Of a DNA stretch of 64,000 nt, positions 44,773 through 57,032 are shown piece by piece. The translations under genes were made by a program, and so were the position numbers. The DNA is from Phycisphaera sp. (GTDB taxonomy: Bacteria; Planctomycetota; Phycisphaerae; Phycisphaerales; Zrk34). The number at the start of each line of letters is the position of its first letter. Position 1 is the first letter of the stretch. The notes below the pieces were generated by a model that ran no database searches, was not told the origin of the DNA, and was given only the letters and a program-made list of their open reading frames with translations. The stretch lies in contig WGMA01000027.1 of assembly GCA_016125285.1 (NCBI GenBank), positions 95,253 to 159,252 on the forward strand. The letters are read 5' to 3'.

Positions 44773-45963
44773 ATGATTTCATCAGGCGCAGAGGAACAGA
44801 CGAAGCTTGAGACGTCGAAGCAGGAGATCTTCGCCGCGACGGTGGCGCACTACCTGGCGCCGATCAAGAAGTATCTCGACAACACGCGTGTGGCGGAGGT
44901 GATGGTCAACAAGTTCGACGAGATCTACGTCGAGATGGACGGCAAGATGTCGAAGGTGCCGGAGGTGTTCCCGGACCGCGACGCGTACGCCGCGGCGGTG
45001 AACAACATTCTGCAGTTCACGGGCAAGTCGCTGTACGACGAGGCGTCGCTGATCGACGCCCGTCTGCCGGACGGCTCGCGTGTGCACGTGGCGAAGGAGC
45101 CGTGCAGCCGGTTCGGCATGGCGATGACGATTCGTAAGTTCTCCAAGTCGATGCTGGACATCGACTGGCTGGTGCACATCGGTTCGCTGACGGACCAGAT
45201 CTGCGAGTACCTGCGGATCGCGGTCAACGCGGAGGCGAACGTGCTGGTGGCGGGCGGCACGAGTTCGGGCAAGACGTCGCTGCTGAACGCGTTGTCGAGC
45301 TACATTCCGAATACGAGCCGTATTGTCGTGATCGAGGACAGCTCGGAGCTGCAGCTGCAGCAGGACCACGTGATCAGCATGGAGACCAAGCCGCCGGACC
45401 GCTACGGGCGGGGCCACGTGGGCATCCGCGAGCTGTTCCGCTCGTCGCTGCGACTGCGGCCGGACCGGATCGTGATCGGCGAGGTGCGCGGCGGCGAGGC
45501 GCTGGACATGATCCAGGCGATGACCTCCGGCCACGGCGGCTCGATGGGCACGCTGCACGCGAATAACCCTTACGATGCGCTTAACCGTCTGGAAACAATG
45601 GCGTTAATGAGCAAGGTCGAGCTGCCGCTGTACGCCCTGCGGAGCCAGGCCGCCAGCGCGATCGACGTGATCGTGCAGATGACGCGGCACATGTCCGGCG
45701 CCCGCGTGTGCAGCGCGATCGCGGAGGTGCTGCCGATCGGGGAGGACGGTAACTACCACCTGCAGGACGTTTTTCGGATGGAGCGGATGGAAGATGAAAC
45801 CGGAAAACACATGCAATTAAAATGGACCGGCGTGCGTTCTATCCTCGCTAAACGGCTCAAATTTGAACACGAGGAAATGGTTACCGAGTTGACCGCCCCC
45901 GTGTTCGGATTAGAGGGGGACGGGGAAGAGCCGCACATGGAAGAGTCGCCTGACGACGCGTAG
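44773..45963 (+). CDS. cpaF: Tad/Flp pilus assembly ATPase CpaF (first copy)
   Basis: A 396-residue secretion ATPase. An N-terminal helical domain precedes the ATPase core: Walker A GGTSSGKT at residues 161-168, an acidic segment IVVIEDSSEL, a His-containing HGGSMGTLHAN and the conserved LRPDRIVIGEVRGGEALD. It powers pilus assembly in the cytoplasm. It opens the operon; the intergenic gap behind it is 9 bp. Short stretches near 45559-45612 and 45770-45920 use unusually AT-rich codons. A second CpaF gene lies at 55149. Confidence 0.94.
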   Translation: MISSGAEEQTKLETSKQEIFAATVAHYLAPIKKYLDNTRVAEVMVNKFDEIYVEMDGKMSKVPEVFPDRDAYAAAVNNILQFTGKSLYDEASLIDARLPDGSRVHVAKEPCSRFGMAMTIRKFSKSMLDIDWLVHIGSLTDQICEYLRIAVNAEANVLVAGGTSSGKTSLLNALSSYIPNTSRIVVIEDSSELQLQQDHVISMETKPPDRYGRGHVGIRELFRSSLRLRPDRIVIGEVRGGEALDMIQAMTSGHGGSMGTLHANNPYDALNRLETMALMSKVELPLYALRSQAASAIDVIVQMTRHMSGARVCSAIAEVLPIGEDGNYHLQDVFRMERMEDETGKHMQLKWTGVRSILAKRLKFEHEEMVTELTAPVFGLEGDGEEPHMEESPDDA

Positions 45964-45972
45964 AATATAGAT

Positions 45973-46185
45973 ATGAAAGAGCTTACAAACGAATCCGATG
46001 TTGCCGAAGCGCCCGAGGGAGCTGGCGATCTGCGCCGGGATGAGTCCGGCGCGACGACGCTGGAGTGGGCTTTATTGCTGGCGACGATCGGGATCCCGAG
46101 CTTCTACGTGATTCGACTGGCGATGGAAACGCTGGTGGGCCATTACCAGATGATGACCACCGTCAATTCATTACCGTTCCCGTGA
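45973..46185 (+). CDS. Flp-type pilin with a Trp at +6
   Basis: A 70-residue protein with a class IVb prepilin signal: DESG is followed by ATTLEWALLLATIGI, giving a Gly at the cleavage site and Glu at +5. Trp replaces the usual Tyr/Phe at +6. It is only 9 bp after cpaF and has no clear ribosome-binding site, so it may be translationally coupled. It could be the main pilin or a minor subunit next to the Flp gene at 46262. Confidence 0.85.
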   Translation: MKELTNESDVAEAPEGAGDLRRDESGATTLEWALLLATIGIPSFYVIRLAMETLVGHYQMMTTVNSLPFP

Positions 46186-46261
46186 GGATGAAACCACGGG
46201 TGGCACGCTCGTGTATCAGTTTTCTGAGAGAGCCGGACGACCCGGCGACAAGGAGCTACCG

Positions 46262-46465
46262 ATGAAGAGTCTGATCAATTTTGCCAAGCGTCTGTACAAC
46301 GACGAGACCGGCGCCGAAGGCCTGGAGAAGCTGCTTATCATCGCGGCTGTGGTCCTTCCGCTGCTCGGCCTGCTGATCTACTTCCGTGACTGGATCACCG
46401 AGTGGACCGGCGGCGAGGCCAGCGAGGTCCGTGACGGTTCCGAGGACTACGACCCGACCTTCTGA
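46262..46465 (+). CDS. Flp-type pilin
   Basis: A 67-residue protein with a class IVb leader: NDETG then AEGLEKLLIIAAVVLPLLGLL, with Glu at +5. A short acidic C-terminus follows. AAGGAG lies 6 bp before the ATG. Its stop overlaps the prepilin peptidase start (TGATG), so pilin and processing enzyme are coupled. Confidence 0.88.
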   Translation: MKSLINFAKRLYNDETGAEGLEKLLIIAAVVLPLLGLLIYFRDWITEWTGGEASEVRDGSEDYDPTF

Positions 46466-47061
46466 TGCCCAGCGAAGCGGCCTCTGGGGCGCCCTGGGGT
46501 GATTGGGTCGCGTTCGGTCTGCTGTCGGCGATGTTGATCGCCTCGGCGATCATCGATATCCGCACCAGGAAGGTGCCTAACGCCCTGACCGTAACCGCGG
46601 CTTTGCTCGGAATCCTCTGGGCAACGCTCTCCGGCGCACTAGACGCCAGCCAGGCCGCCCACTCCGCGTGGGACGGCCTGCAGCTTTCTACGTTCGGGCT
46701 CGTCGCCGGGCTCATCCCCTTCGCCGCGATGTTCGCACTCGGACTGGTCGGCGGCGGGGACGTGAAGGTCATGGCGGCCGCCGGAGCGCTGAGCGCCAGC
46801 TGGGAACTGGTCGTGGCCACGACGTTCTACGGCGTGCTGATCAACGCCCTGTTCGCGATCTTCGTGATGATCCGCAAGGGGCTGGTCAAGCAAACCTTCG
46901 CACGGTTGTTCGGCGCGGTGCTGATGCTCTCGGCGAAGGTCAAGCCGGACCTGGACACGAACACGGAGAAGATCCCGTTCACGTTCGGGTTTTGCGTCGG
47001 GGGCATCGTGGCGGGGATCGAGATCCTGCTGAAGGTCCACACGCCCTGGGCGGCTTTTTGA
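46465..47061 (+). CDS. cpaA: Prepilin peptidase CpaA/TadV
   Basis: A 198-residue A24-family aspartic peptidase with about six membrane helices. The two catalytic Asp are in ASAIIDIRTRKVPN and GGGDVKVMAA. It cleaves the Flp leaders on the cytoplasmic side. There is no N-methylase domain, as usual for the Tad type. Confidence 0.93.
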   Translation: MPSEAASGAPWGDWVAFGLLSAMLIASAIIDIRTRKVPNALTVTAALLGILWATLSGALDASQAAHSAWDGLQLSTFGLVAGLIPFAAMFALGLVGGGDVKVMAAAGALSASWELVVATTFYGVLINALFAIFVMIRKGLVKQTFARLFGAVLMLSAKVKPDLDTNTEKIPFTFGFCVGGIVAGIEILLKVHTPWAAF

Positions 47062-47095
47062 GGGGTCGAGCGCGTCTTACGCCAGAGAGGTGAGC

Positions 47096-47962
47096 ATGGC
47101 TCAGACATCCATAACCGATACCCCGGCGGACTTCTGGTGGGGGACGCTCACCAGTCCGCTGTCGATCCTTTGCCTGGTGCTGATGCTCGTGTCGCTGGTC
47201 GCGGCGGCGGTGCTGCTGCGTGCGGCGGTGCGCGTCGGCAAGCGACGGGCGTCGGGTGACAGCCTCGCGGCGGACACCGGCGGCACCGCGACGATCGAGT
47301 TCGCCCTGCTGATGCCGATCCTGCTGTTCGTGATCCTCCTGCTCGCCCAGGTGACGTTCCTGATGGCGGGCAACATCTTCGTGCACTACTCGGCGTTCGC
47401 CGCGGCGCGGGCCGCGATCGTGCAGGTGCCCACCGAGTACCCCGACTCCCCGGCCAACGAGTACGACAACACGCCCGGCTCGACGAAGCGCGACGCCATC
47501 TGGCGCGCCGCGGTGTTCGCGCTCGTGCCGGCGTCCGGCGACGTCGGCGGCGGCAACCCCAACGGCGACATCTCCACCAGCGGATTCGTCAGCGGGCTCA
47601 ACGAGTTCTACAGCGCCTACGGGCAGCCGGCCCCGCCGTGGATCACCGCGAAGATGGAGAACCGCCTGGCCTACGCCGCGGAATTCACCGACATCGCGCT
47701 GTTCCGCCCGGTCGCCGAGGAAGGCTCGGAAGTGACGTTCGAGCCGATGGACGGCGGCAAGTTCGACCCGAAAGACCCCATCCGCGTGGTGGTCTATCAC
47801 CGGCTGAACCTGCCGGTGCCTTACGTGAATCAGATCTTTGCCGACGGGACGCACGTGGACGGGCGTTCGAGATATATGAACGTCGCCGCCCACGCAACCC
47901 TGACCAACGAGGGTGTGTTGGATAAAATGCCCCCGGAGCCCGACGTGCCACGCCTGCCGTGA
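47096..47962 (+). CDS. TadE-like pseudopilin (long form)
   Basis: A 288-residue protein with two N-terminal hydrophobic segments. The second, GGTATIEFALLMPILLFVILLLAQV, is the TadE signature (TxxEF, Gly before it). The rest is a periplasmic domain. I chose ATG at 47096 after GAGAGG; a GTG at 47090 directly precedes it. It is longer than classical TadE because of an extra first helix. Confidence 0.85.
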   Translation: MAQTSITDTPADFWWGTLTSPLSILCLVLMLVSLVAAAVLLRAAVRVGKRRASGDSLAADTGGTATIEFALLMPILLFVILLLAQVTFLMAGNIFVHYSAFAAARAAIVQVPTEYPDSPANEYDNTPGSTKRDAIWRAAVFALVPASGDVGGGNPNGDISTSGFVSGLNEFYSAYGQPAPPWITAKMENRLAYAAEFTDIALFRPVAEEGSEVTFEPMDGGKFDPKDPIRVVVYHRLNLPVPYVNQIFADGTHVDGRSRYMNVAAHATLTNEGVLDKMPPEPDVPRLP

Positions 47963-48043
47963 CGCCCGGGTTCCCGGCCGGGGTCCGCGCGCGGCGCGGT
48001 GGCATCACGGGAACACACGCACCCTTAAGCAGATCGTTTGCTC

Positions 48044-50701
<2,658 letters not shown>

Positions 50702-50717
50702 CCAGGAGCGCAGATCG

Positions 50718-52718
50718 ATGCAGGGCATGAATACAGGGCCGTACGGGAGTCAGCGAGAGCGGGGTGTGATCCTCGTGATCTTCCTGCTGGCGATCTTTCT
50801 GCTGGCGGCGCTGGTGATGTTCGTCATCAACACCGGCCAGCAGGTCAACAACCGCATCTCGGCGCAGAACAACGCCGACGCCTCGGCCAAGGCCGCCAGC
50901 GTGTGGGCCGCCCGCACGCTGAACACGGTCGCGGCCAACAACGTCGAGATGGCGCGGTACGCGGCCCTGGTGCCCGTGCTGCACACCATGCCCCGCACCA
51001 CCGACTACTCCCTCCGTGAGTCCGTCGCCTGGCGCAACCGCCTCGCCGAGCAGCTCAACACCGGCACCGGCAACAGCCCCAAGGCCCTCTACGACATCGT
51101 CAACAACACCCTCACGATCATGCTGGGGGACTTCGACACGCAGATCCAGGACCTGACCACCGTCAACGACCTGTTCCAGCAGGTCAACGTCGACGAGATG
51201 ACGCGGTACAACACCGGCGGCTACCTCTGGCGTGCGATGACGGCGCTGGACGAGCTGAACCAGGGCCTGACCGACGAGTTCCCGTCGATGGTGCAGGTCG
51301 CCGGCGTCGAGGGCGGACACGCGAACTTCCGCGACGAGTCCGACGCGGGCATCACGCTGCTGCCGCTGCGGCCGGAGATCCCGGTGCAGCGCGGCCACTT
51401 CGACGACCTCGAGCGACCGGCGCGCATGGGCATGCTGCCCGAGGACGAGGACGACCCGCTGATCCGGCGCGGGCCGTGGGACGCGGTGTACGGCTGGCGT
51501 GACCGGCTGGGCCACTGGGAGGGCGGCACGTACGTGCCCGGCTCGGATTCCGGCGGCGGCGGCGGCGCGGGCCGCGACGTGCCGATCGGCGGCGGGCCCG
51601 GCGGCGGTGACGGCCAGTGGGTCGGCCGCGAGTGGATCCCCTACGCGTATCGCACCTACGGGCCGCTGACCTGGCTCAAGCGCCGCGTGTCGTGCTACGT
51701 GGCGCGCAACCTCGACCTGACACGTTACGACTGGTACCACCGCCGCATGACCGACGCGACGCTGGCGTTGATCTGGCCCGATCCGCTGGACCCCGGCTAC
51801 CTCGACAACCAGGGCTACGAGGTGTGGTATCACGGCGGGTGCAGCCACGACGGCCGCATGATCAACCGCGGCTGGCGGCGTGACATCCTCAACCCCGAGT
51901 GGGTGACGAACTTCGACGAAGCGGTGGCCATCGCCGACGCGCGCACGCCGCCGATCAAGGAGACCGCGTTCTTCGTCGTGGAGATCAAGAGCAAGTACGC
52001 GATGGACGACGCGAAGTTCCTCACGCCCGGCACGTGGCAGCTCGTGGACAACCTCAACGGCCGCATGAGCGTGCAGTCCGGCTGGCGCGACCCGCGCCGG
52101 TGGCGCGCCGAGCAGACCGCCGACTACGTCTGGCGGGACAACTGGGAATACCAGGTGTTCTGGGACCGCAGCATCGGCATCGACCCGATCATCATCGGCA
52201 CGAACGACGACGGCTCGCCGATCTACCAGCCGCAGCCGGTCTACCGCGTCGACCACTTCGCGTTCGCCGGCATCAACACCGGCAACGCCGACGACCTGGA
52301 CAACCCTTACGAGGGCTTCGACCCCAGCGCCGACGACGCGCCGTCGCCGATGCGTCTGCGGCACGACCAGGTGGAGCAGGACGACCTCGACACCCGGCGT
52401 CAGTACCTCAGCTACATGGCCGTGGCGTACCGTCACGACAAGCCGCAGGCGTGGGCGGCGCGGTTCCGCGGCGGGCGTCCGTCGCCGTACCTGTTCTCCA
52501 TCGCGCAGGCGAAGGTGTTCAACAACCACTCGTGGGACCTGTGGACGCAGATGTGGCGTGCGGAGCTCGAGCCGGTCAACAGCTACGACGACTGGGTCGA
52601 CGGCATGTCGTCGCAGATGGGTGAGGCGAGCGACGTGCGCGACGCCGACGACCACGAGGCGGTGCTCAAGTACCTCGAAGCGACGCGCGGCCTGGCCACG
52701 CCGATGCTGCAACACTGA
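50718..52718 (+). CDS. TadG-like pilus assembly protein
   Basis: A 666-residue protein with an N-terminal helix (VILVIFLLAIFLLAALVMFVINTGQ) followed by NNADASAKAASVWAAR, the putative Flp pilus-assembly TadG-like N-terminal domain. The long extracytoplasmic part is rich in Trp, Tyr and Asp and contains a Gly-rich stretch near residue 275. AGGAG lies 9 bp before the ATG. It lacks an obvious von Willebrand domain, unlike classical TadG. Confidence 0.82.
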   Translation: MQGMNTGPYGSQRERGVILVIFLLAIFLLAALVMFVINTGQQVNNRISAQNNADASAKAASVWAARTLNTVAANNVEMARYAALVPVLHTMPRTTDYSLRESVAWRNRLAEQLNTGTGNSPKALYDIVNNTLTIMLGDFDTQIQDLTTVNDLFQQVNVDEMTRYNTGGYLWRAMTALDELNQGLTDEFPSMVQVAGVEGGHANFRDESDAGITLLPLRPEIPVQRGHFDDLERPARMGMLPEDEDDPLIRRGPWDAVYGWRDRLGHWEGGTYVPGSDSGGGGGAGRDVPIGGGPGGGDGQWVGREWIPYAYRTYGPLTWLKRRVSCYVARNLDLTRYDWYHRRMTDATLALIWPDPLDPGYLDNQGYEVWYHGGCSHDGRMINRGWRRDILNPEWVTNFDEAVAIADARTPPIKETAFFVVEIKSKYAMDDAKFLTPGTWQLVDNLNGRMSVQSGWRDPRRWRAEQTADYVWRDNWEYQVFWDRSIGIDPIIIGTNDDGSPIYQPQPVYRVDHFAFAGINTGNADDLDNPYEGFDPSADDAPSPMRLRHDQVEQDDLDTRRQYLSYMAVAYRHDKPQAWAARFRGGRPSPYLFSIAQAKVFNNHSWDLWTQMWRAELEPVNSYDDWVDGMSSQMGEASDVRDADDHEAVLKYLEATRGLATPMLQH

Positions 52719-52757
52719 CCGACTATCGACCGCGCCCCGCGCGGCGAGGACACGACG

Positions 52758-53639
52758 ATGAACCTCATCAGCAAGAAATACAAACGGTTCCGCGGCACGG
52801 CGATGGCCGAGTTCGTGCTGGTCATCCCGCTGATCGTGGTGATCATCGCGCTGCTGTTCTACTTCGGTCGGCTGATGATCGAGGCGCAGAAGACCACCGT
52901 GATGGTCCGCTACGAGACGTGGCGCGACGTCGACGGCGCGCCGCGGCCGGGCTCCGACGAGTCCAACGGCAACCCGCAGCTCAACACGCTGTTCTTCGAC
53001 AACAAGGCGCTGAACATCACACACATCGGCACGGACGGCGTGTTCCCCGAAGAGCCCTACGAGAAGTTCACGCTTGCAGCGAACGACATCTCACCCGACG
53101 CGGCGATCCTCGCCGACACGTGGCTGTACAACCCCGACGACACGCACCGCAACCCGCGCGGGCGGCACGAGGCGTTCGGCGTCCAGGGCACCGACCGCCA
53201 GCGCGCCCGCTGGGAGGGCGCCACGAGCATCTCCCGCAAGGAGATCGGCAATCCCGAAGAGGAGAGCCTGCTGCGTCGTCGCCACATCCGCATCGCCGAC
53301 GCGTGGGAATACACGCACGACTGGCGCGCCAGCGACGACCGCTGGGAGGACGTCGGCGGCAACGGCCGCGGCCACCTCCGCGCCGTGCGCGACGCGTTCT
53401 TCATGCCGTTCGACGAGCAGCTCGACGCCATCGACGGCACCGCCGACCGCGAGTGCTGCGGCGGCCCCGAGCAGCCGGCCGACAGCCTCGCCGGCCTGAT
53501 CCGCACGCTGTACGTCCGTTCGTGGGGTTACCGCGGCCCCATCGTCGACCCCGAGCAGGCCGCCGACGACTCCGACTCCGACCCGACCGCGGAAGACCCG
53601 GCGTCGGGTAACGACGCTCCGCAGAACGCGCGCCGTTGA
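52758..53639 (+). CDS. TadE-like pseudopilin
   Basis: A 293-residue protein whose N-terminus, RFRGTAMAEFVLVIPLIVVIIALLF, is a TadE-type signal-anchor (G...AEF). The remaining domain is hydrophilic, with a Cys pair (ECCGG), and ends in an acidic tail. GAGGA precedes the ATG. It overlaps the next gene by 4 bp. Confidence 0.82.
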   Translation: MNLISKKYKRFRGTAMAEFVLVIPLIVVIIALLFYFGRLMIEAQKTTVMVRYETWRDVDGAPRPGSDESNGNPQLNTLFFDNKALNITHIGTDGVFPEEPYEKFTLAANDISPDAAILADTWLYNPDDTHRNPRGRHEAFGVQGTDRQRARWEGATSISRKEIGNPEEESLLRRRHIRIADAWEYTHDWRASDDRWEDVGGNGRGHLRAVRDAFFMPFDEQLDAIDGTADRECCGGPEQPADSLAGLIRTLYVRSWGYRGPIVDPEQAADDSDSDPTAEDPASGNDAPQNARR

Positions 53640-54226
53640 GCAGCCAGCGTCGTCCATCTCCGATCGTTATCAAGCTGTCCGTCATCGTGGTGGCGCTGCT
53701 GATCGTCACGACGTGGATCGCCGTGCGCCTGAATAACGCGCGCGAGACCGCGGCCGCGGCGACCGGCGCGCCGGTGTCGGCGGACACCGGCGTGGCGCAC
53801 ACCGGCGCGGCCGAGAAAGATCCGACGTGCTGCGGCGACGGCAAGTCGGACGACGGGCTATCGGACGTTGCGGGGTTGTTCGGCGCCGAGGGGGCCGCGT
53901 CGATGCCCGGCGGAGGTAAACCGTTGAAGGGCGTCCCGGCCGATCTGCCGCTCTACAATGGTGCTCAACTGCTGCTCGGGTACGAGCAGACGGCGGACGG
54001 TTGGGTGCAGCAGATGGGGGTGTGGACGATCCCCGACGCAACCGTCGATCAGGTGTCGTTGTACTACCGGCAAGCGGCCGAGCGGGGCGGATTCAAGGCC
54101 GACGCCGCGACGTCGAACCCAACGACGAACCACGTGTTCCGGCGCGACGGGCAGGCGCTGCTCGTGCGGGTGCGTCAGGCGGGTCGTGCGGTTCGACTAA
54201 GCCTGATCTTCCGCTACACTATGTGA
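53636..54226 (+). CDS. Membrane-anchored hypothetical of the Tad cluster
   Basis: A 196-residue protein with one N-terminal helix (IVIKLSVIVVALLIVTTWIAV), a Gly/Ala-rich linker with a Cys pair (TCCGDG), and a compact C-terminal domain (LPLYNGAQLLLGYEQ, SLYYRQAAERGGF). The start is a TTG whose last bases overlap the TadE-like stop (TTGA), which indicates coupling. The domain recalls small periplasmic modules of unknown function in pilus loci. Confidence 0.72.
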   Translation: MSSQRRPSPIVIKLSVIVVALLIVTTWIAVRLNNARETAAAATGAPVSADTGVAHTGAAEKDPTCCGDGKSDDGLSDVAGLFGAEGAASMPGGGKPLKGVPADLPLYNGAQLLLGYEQTADGWVQQMGVWTIPDATVDQVSLYYRQAAERGGFKADAATSNPTTNHVFRRDGQALLVRVRQAGRAVRLSLIFRYTM

Positions 54227-54255
54227 CCGTTCCCAGTTTCTGAGGTTCTTGAAAC

Positions 54256-55074
54256 ATGACTCAGGTTCCCAATCCGCAGATGCCCCCGGTTGGCGCCGGC
54301 CCGAGCGGCGCTCGCAAGCCCGGAGGCGGCGGCAACATGACGCTCGTCCTTGTCGCCGTCGGCATGGGCCTGCTCACCGTCATCCTCACCAACCTTTACA
54401 TCACGCAGAAGACCAAGGCGATCGAGGGGCAGACGGTGACCGTCTACCGCATCATCAAGCCGCTCGAGGTCGGTCATAAGCTCAAGGAAAAGGATCTGCG
54501 CACGCACGAGATCCCCGAGCAGTACGCCGACAGCCTCATCGGCGTGGTCATCGACAAGAAGGGCGACCGCTCGACGATGCGTCTGCAGCTCGAGAAGCGC
54601 GTGATGCGTCCGGCGCGCGAGAACGAGTATCTGTCGTACGACATGTTCCAGGACTCCGGCACGATCCCCGAGGAGAGCATCCCGACGGATCACAAGGCCG
54701 TGCCGATCCCCGTCGACGCGCGCGGCGGCGTGTCGGGCCTGCTCAAGCCGGGCATGTGGATCGACATCCTCGCGACGATCCCCGAGGCCGGCAAGGTCCC
54801 GCAGACCGCGGTCGTCATCGAGCGTGTGAAGGTGCTGACGGTGGGGCGTTCGACCGTCGACTCCGGCCGCATGTCGACCAGCTTCAGCTCCATCACCGTG
54901 GCGTTGAAGGGGCCGGAGGCGGTGCAGATTGTGGCGATCGCCGAGCGTGTAGGTAAGGACGGGTTCAACATCGTCGTGCGGCGTCCCGACGACACGGTCA
55001 CGCAGTACCAGGGCAAGGTCAATCCGGACGTGCTGACGAAGCTGCGGATCGACACGAGCGCCAGGGCCCGGTGA
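54256..55074 (+). CDS. cpaB: CpaB/RcpC-family pilus assembly protein
   Basis: A 272-residue protein: Pro/Gly-rich start, one membrane helix (MTLVLVAVGMGLLTVILTNLYI), and a SAF domain (KPLEVGHKLKEKDLRTHEIPEQY), then the RcpC/CpaB C-terminal region (DARGGVSGLLKPGMWIDILA). CpaB works with the secretin in other Tad systems, so its presence implies an outer-membrane channel elsewhere in the genome. GAGG lies 10 bp before the ATG. Confidence 0.92.
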   Translation: MTQVPNPQMPPVGAGPSGARKPGGGGNMTLVLVAVGMGLLTVILTNLYITQKTKAIEGQTVTVYRIIKPLEVGHKLKEKDLRTHEIPEQYADSLIGVVIDKKGDRSTMRLQLEKRVMRPARENEYLSYDMFQDSGTIPEESIPTDHKAVPIPVDARGGVSGLLKPGMWIDILATIPEAGKVPQTAVVIERVKVLTVGRSTVDSGRMSTSFSSITVALKGPEAVQIVAIAERVGKDGFNIVVRRPDDTVTQYQGKVNPDVLTKLRIDTSARAR

Positions 55075-55148
55075 CGCCCGGCGTGCCGGCCCCGCCGCGG
55101 TTCGATACGCGATCGTCTCCCGGGTGCGTTTACAGTCTTCGGTGATCA

Positions 55149-57011
55149 ATGGAATTCTGGCTCTACGACAACACGGCTAACACCCGCACGACGCTGCAGG
55201 TCAACGGCAGCCCCATCCTCGTGGGCCGCGACGACAACTGCACGATCGTGCTCAAGGGCCCCTTCGTCGCCAAGAAGCACGCGCGGATCTTCCTGAAGGG
55301 CAACCAGCTGTTCGTGGAGAACATGAGCCGGTCGTCGCTGACGGTGGCCAACCGCGACGTGATGCCCGGCAACCCGATCCGCCTGGACTTCGGCGACGAG
55401 CTGCAGATCGCGCAGTTCTCGCTGGCGCTGGTCCGGCCGGGCCGCGCGCTGTCCGACGCCGAGAAGACCAAGCAGCTGCAGAAGGCGCTGGTGGCGTTCG
55501 AGCAGCAGGTGCACGCGGACCTGATCGAGCGGCTCAACCTCCGCGTGACGGGTCAGATCAACAAGCACGACCCGGCGTACATCGCGCAGATCGACATCAA
55601 CCTCAACCAGATCCTCGATCAGCACGCCGCGAAGCTCAACGTCGAGCTGATCGACCACATGGTCAAGATGCACATCGAGCGGCTGGTGACGGCCGAGGTG
55701 GTGCGTCAGTGCACGGGCAAGGTGCAGACCGAGTACCGCGCCGAGCAGGCCAAGAGCCCCGAGGACGCCGCGGCGGACCGCGCGATCGTCGAGCTCGTCA
55801 GCTCGATGGTCGACATGATGCCGCTGCTGTTCGACCCCACGAGCGTGCAGGAGGACCTGCAGGCCGCGGAGGAATCGTTCGACGACCTGTTCCGTCAGCA
55901 CCTGCCGCAGGTCCAGCCGCGGCTCAAGCAGTACGTCGTCCGCCGCGTGATCGGCAAGGACCTCAAGGACATCATGCTCGGGCTCGGTCCGCTGCAGGAC
56001 CTGCTGGAGATGGCGAACGTCACGGAAATCATGGTCGTCGGCAAGGACGCGATCTACGTGGAGAAGAACGGCGTGATCCAGCCGACCACGCGCAGCTTCT
56101 TCAGCGACGAGGTGCTGATGGGCGTGATCGAGCGCATCCTCACGCCGGTCGGTCGCCGCGTGGATCAGTCGTCGCCGCTGGTCGACGCGCGCCTGCTCGA
56201 CGGCAGCCGCGTCAACGTGATCATCCCGCCGCTGTCGCTGGTCGGCCCGACGATCACCATCCGCAAGTTCGCGTGGATCCCGTTCACCGTCGACGACCTG
56301 ATCGAGCGCGGCTCGCTGTCCGAGCAGTGCGCGCGGTTCCTGCAGGGCTGCGTCACCGGCCGCAAGAACATCATCATCTCCGGCGGCACCGGCTCGGGTA
56401 AGACGACGCTGCTGAACGTCATGTCGGCGTACGCGCGGCCGACCGAGCGCATCATCACGATCGAGGAGTCCGCCGAGCTCCAGCTCCCGCAGCCGCACGT
56501 CGTGGGCCTCGAGGGCCGCCCGGCGAACATCGAGGGCCGCGGGTCGTACACGATCCGCGACCTGGTGCGCAACTCGCTGCGTATGCGTCCCGACCGCATC
56601 ATCGTCGGCGAGTGTCGCGGCGCCGAGTGTCTCGACATGCTGCAGGCGATGAACACGGGCCACGACGGCTCGCTGTCCACGCTGCACGCCAACAGCCCCG
56701 AAGACGCCGTCGGCCGCATGGAGACCATGGTCCTCATGGCCGTGGACATGCCGATGCCCGCGATCCGCGAGCAGATCGTCTCCGCGGTCGACCTGATCGT
56801 GCAGGTCACGCGGTTCCCCAACGGCCGACGCCGCATCACCGCCATCAGCGAGGTCACGGAGATCGACCTCGAGTCCAAGCGCGTGCGCCTCGAGCACATC
56901 TTCACGCTCAAGGACCCGGCCCAGCCGCGCCTGCGACACACCGGCTACATCCCGACGTTCACCCAGAACATGATCGAGCAGGGCCTGCTCGACGTAGACC
57001 TGTTCCTGTAA
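55149..57011 (+). CDS. FHA-domain/CpaF fusion ATPase (second copy)
   Basis: A 620-residue protein. Residues ~1-95 form an FHA domain (LVGRDDNCTIVLKG, KKHARIFLKG), followed by a helical linker and a full CpaF/TadA ATPase with Walker A GGTGSGKTT from residue 412, IITIEESAELQLPQPHV and MRPDRIIVGECRGAE. FHA domains bind phosphothreonine, but the usual Ser before the conserved xxH is Ala here (FVAKKHARI). The fusion links the pilus motor to a phospho-signal. TadB follows 21 bp later. Confidence 0.93.
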   Translation: MEFWLYDNTANTRTTLQVNGSPILVGRDDNCTIVLKGPFVAKKHARIFLKGNQLFVENMSRSSLTVANRDVMPGNPIRLDFGDELQIAQFSLALVRPGRALSDAEKTKQLQKALVAFEQQVHADLIERLNLRVTGQINKHDPAYIAQIDINLNQILDQHAAKLNVELIDHMVKMHIERLVTAEVVRQCTGKVQTEYRAEQAKSPEDAAADRAIVELVSSMVDMMPLLFDPTSVQEDLQAAEESFDDLFRQHLPQVQPRLKQYVVRRVIGKDLKDIMLGLGPLQDLLEMANVTEIMVVGKDAIYVEKNGVIQPTTRSFFSDEVLMGVIERILTPVGRRVDQSSPLVDARLLDGSRVNVIIPPLSLVGPTITIRKFAWIPFTVDDLIERGSLSEQCARFLQGCVTGRKNIIISGGTGSGKTTLLNVMSAYARPTERIITIEESAELQLPQPHVVGLEGRPANIEGRGSYTIRDLVRNSLRMRPDRIIVGECRGAECLDMLQAMNTGHDGSLSTLHANSPEDAVGRMETMVLMAVDMPMPAIREQIVSAVDLIVQVTRFPNGRRRITAISEVTEIDLESKRVRLEHIFTLKDPAQPRLRHTGYIPTFTQNMIEQGLLDVDLFL

Positions 57012-57032
57012 CCCCACGACGCCGCCACCGCC

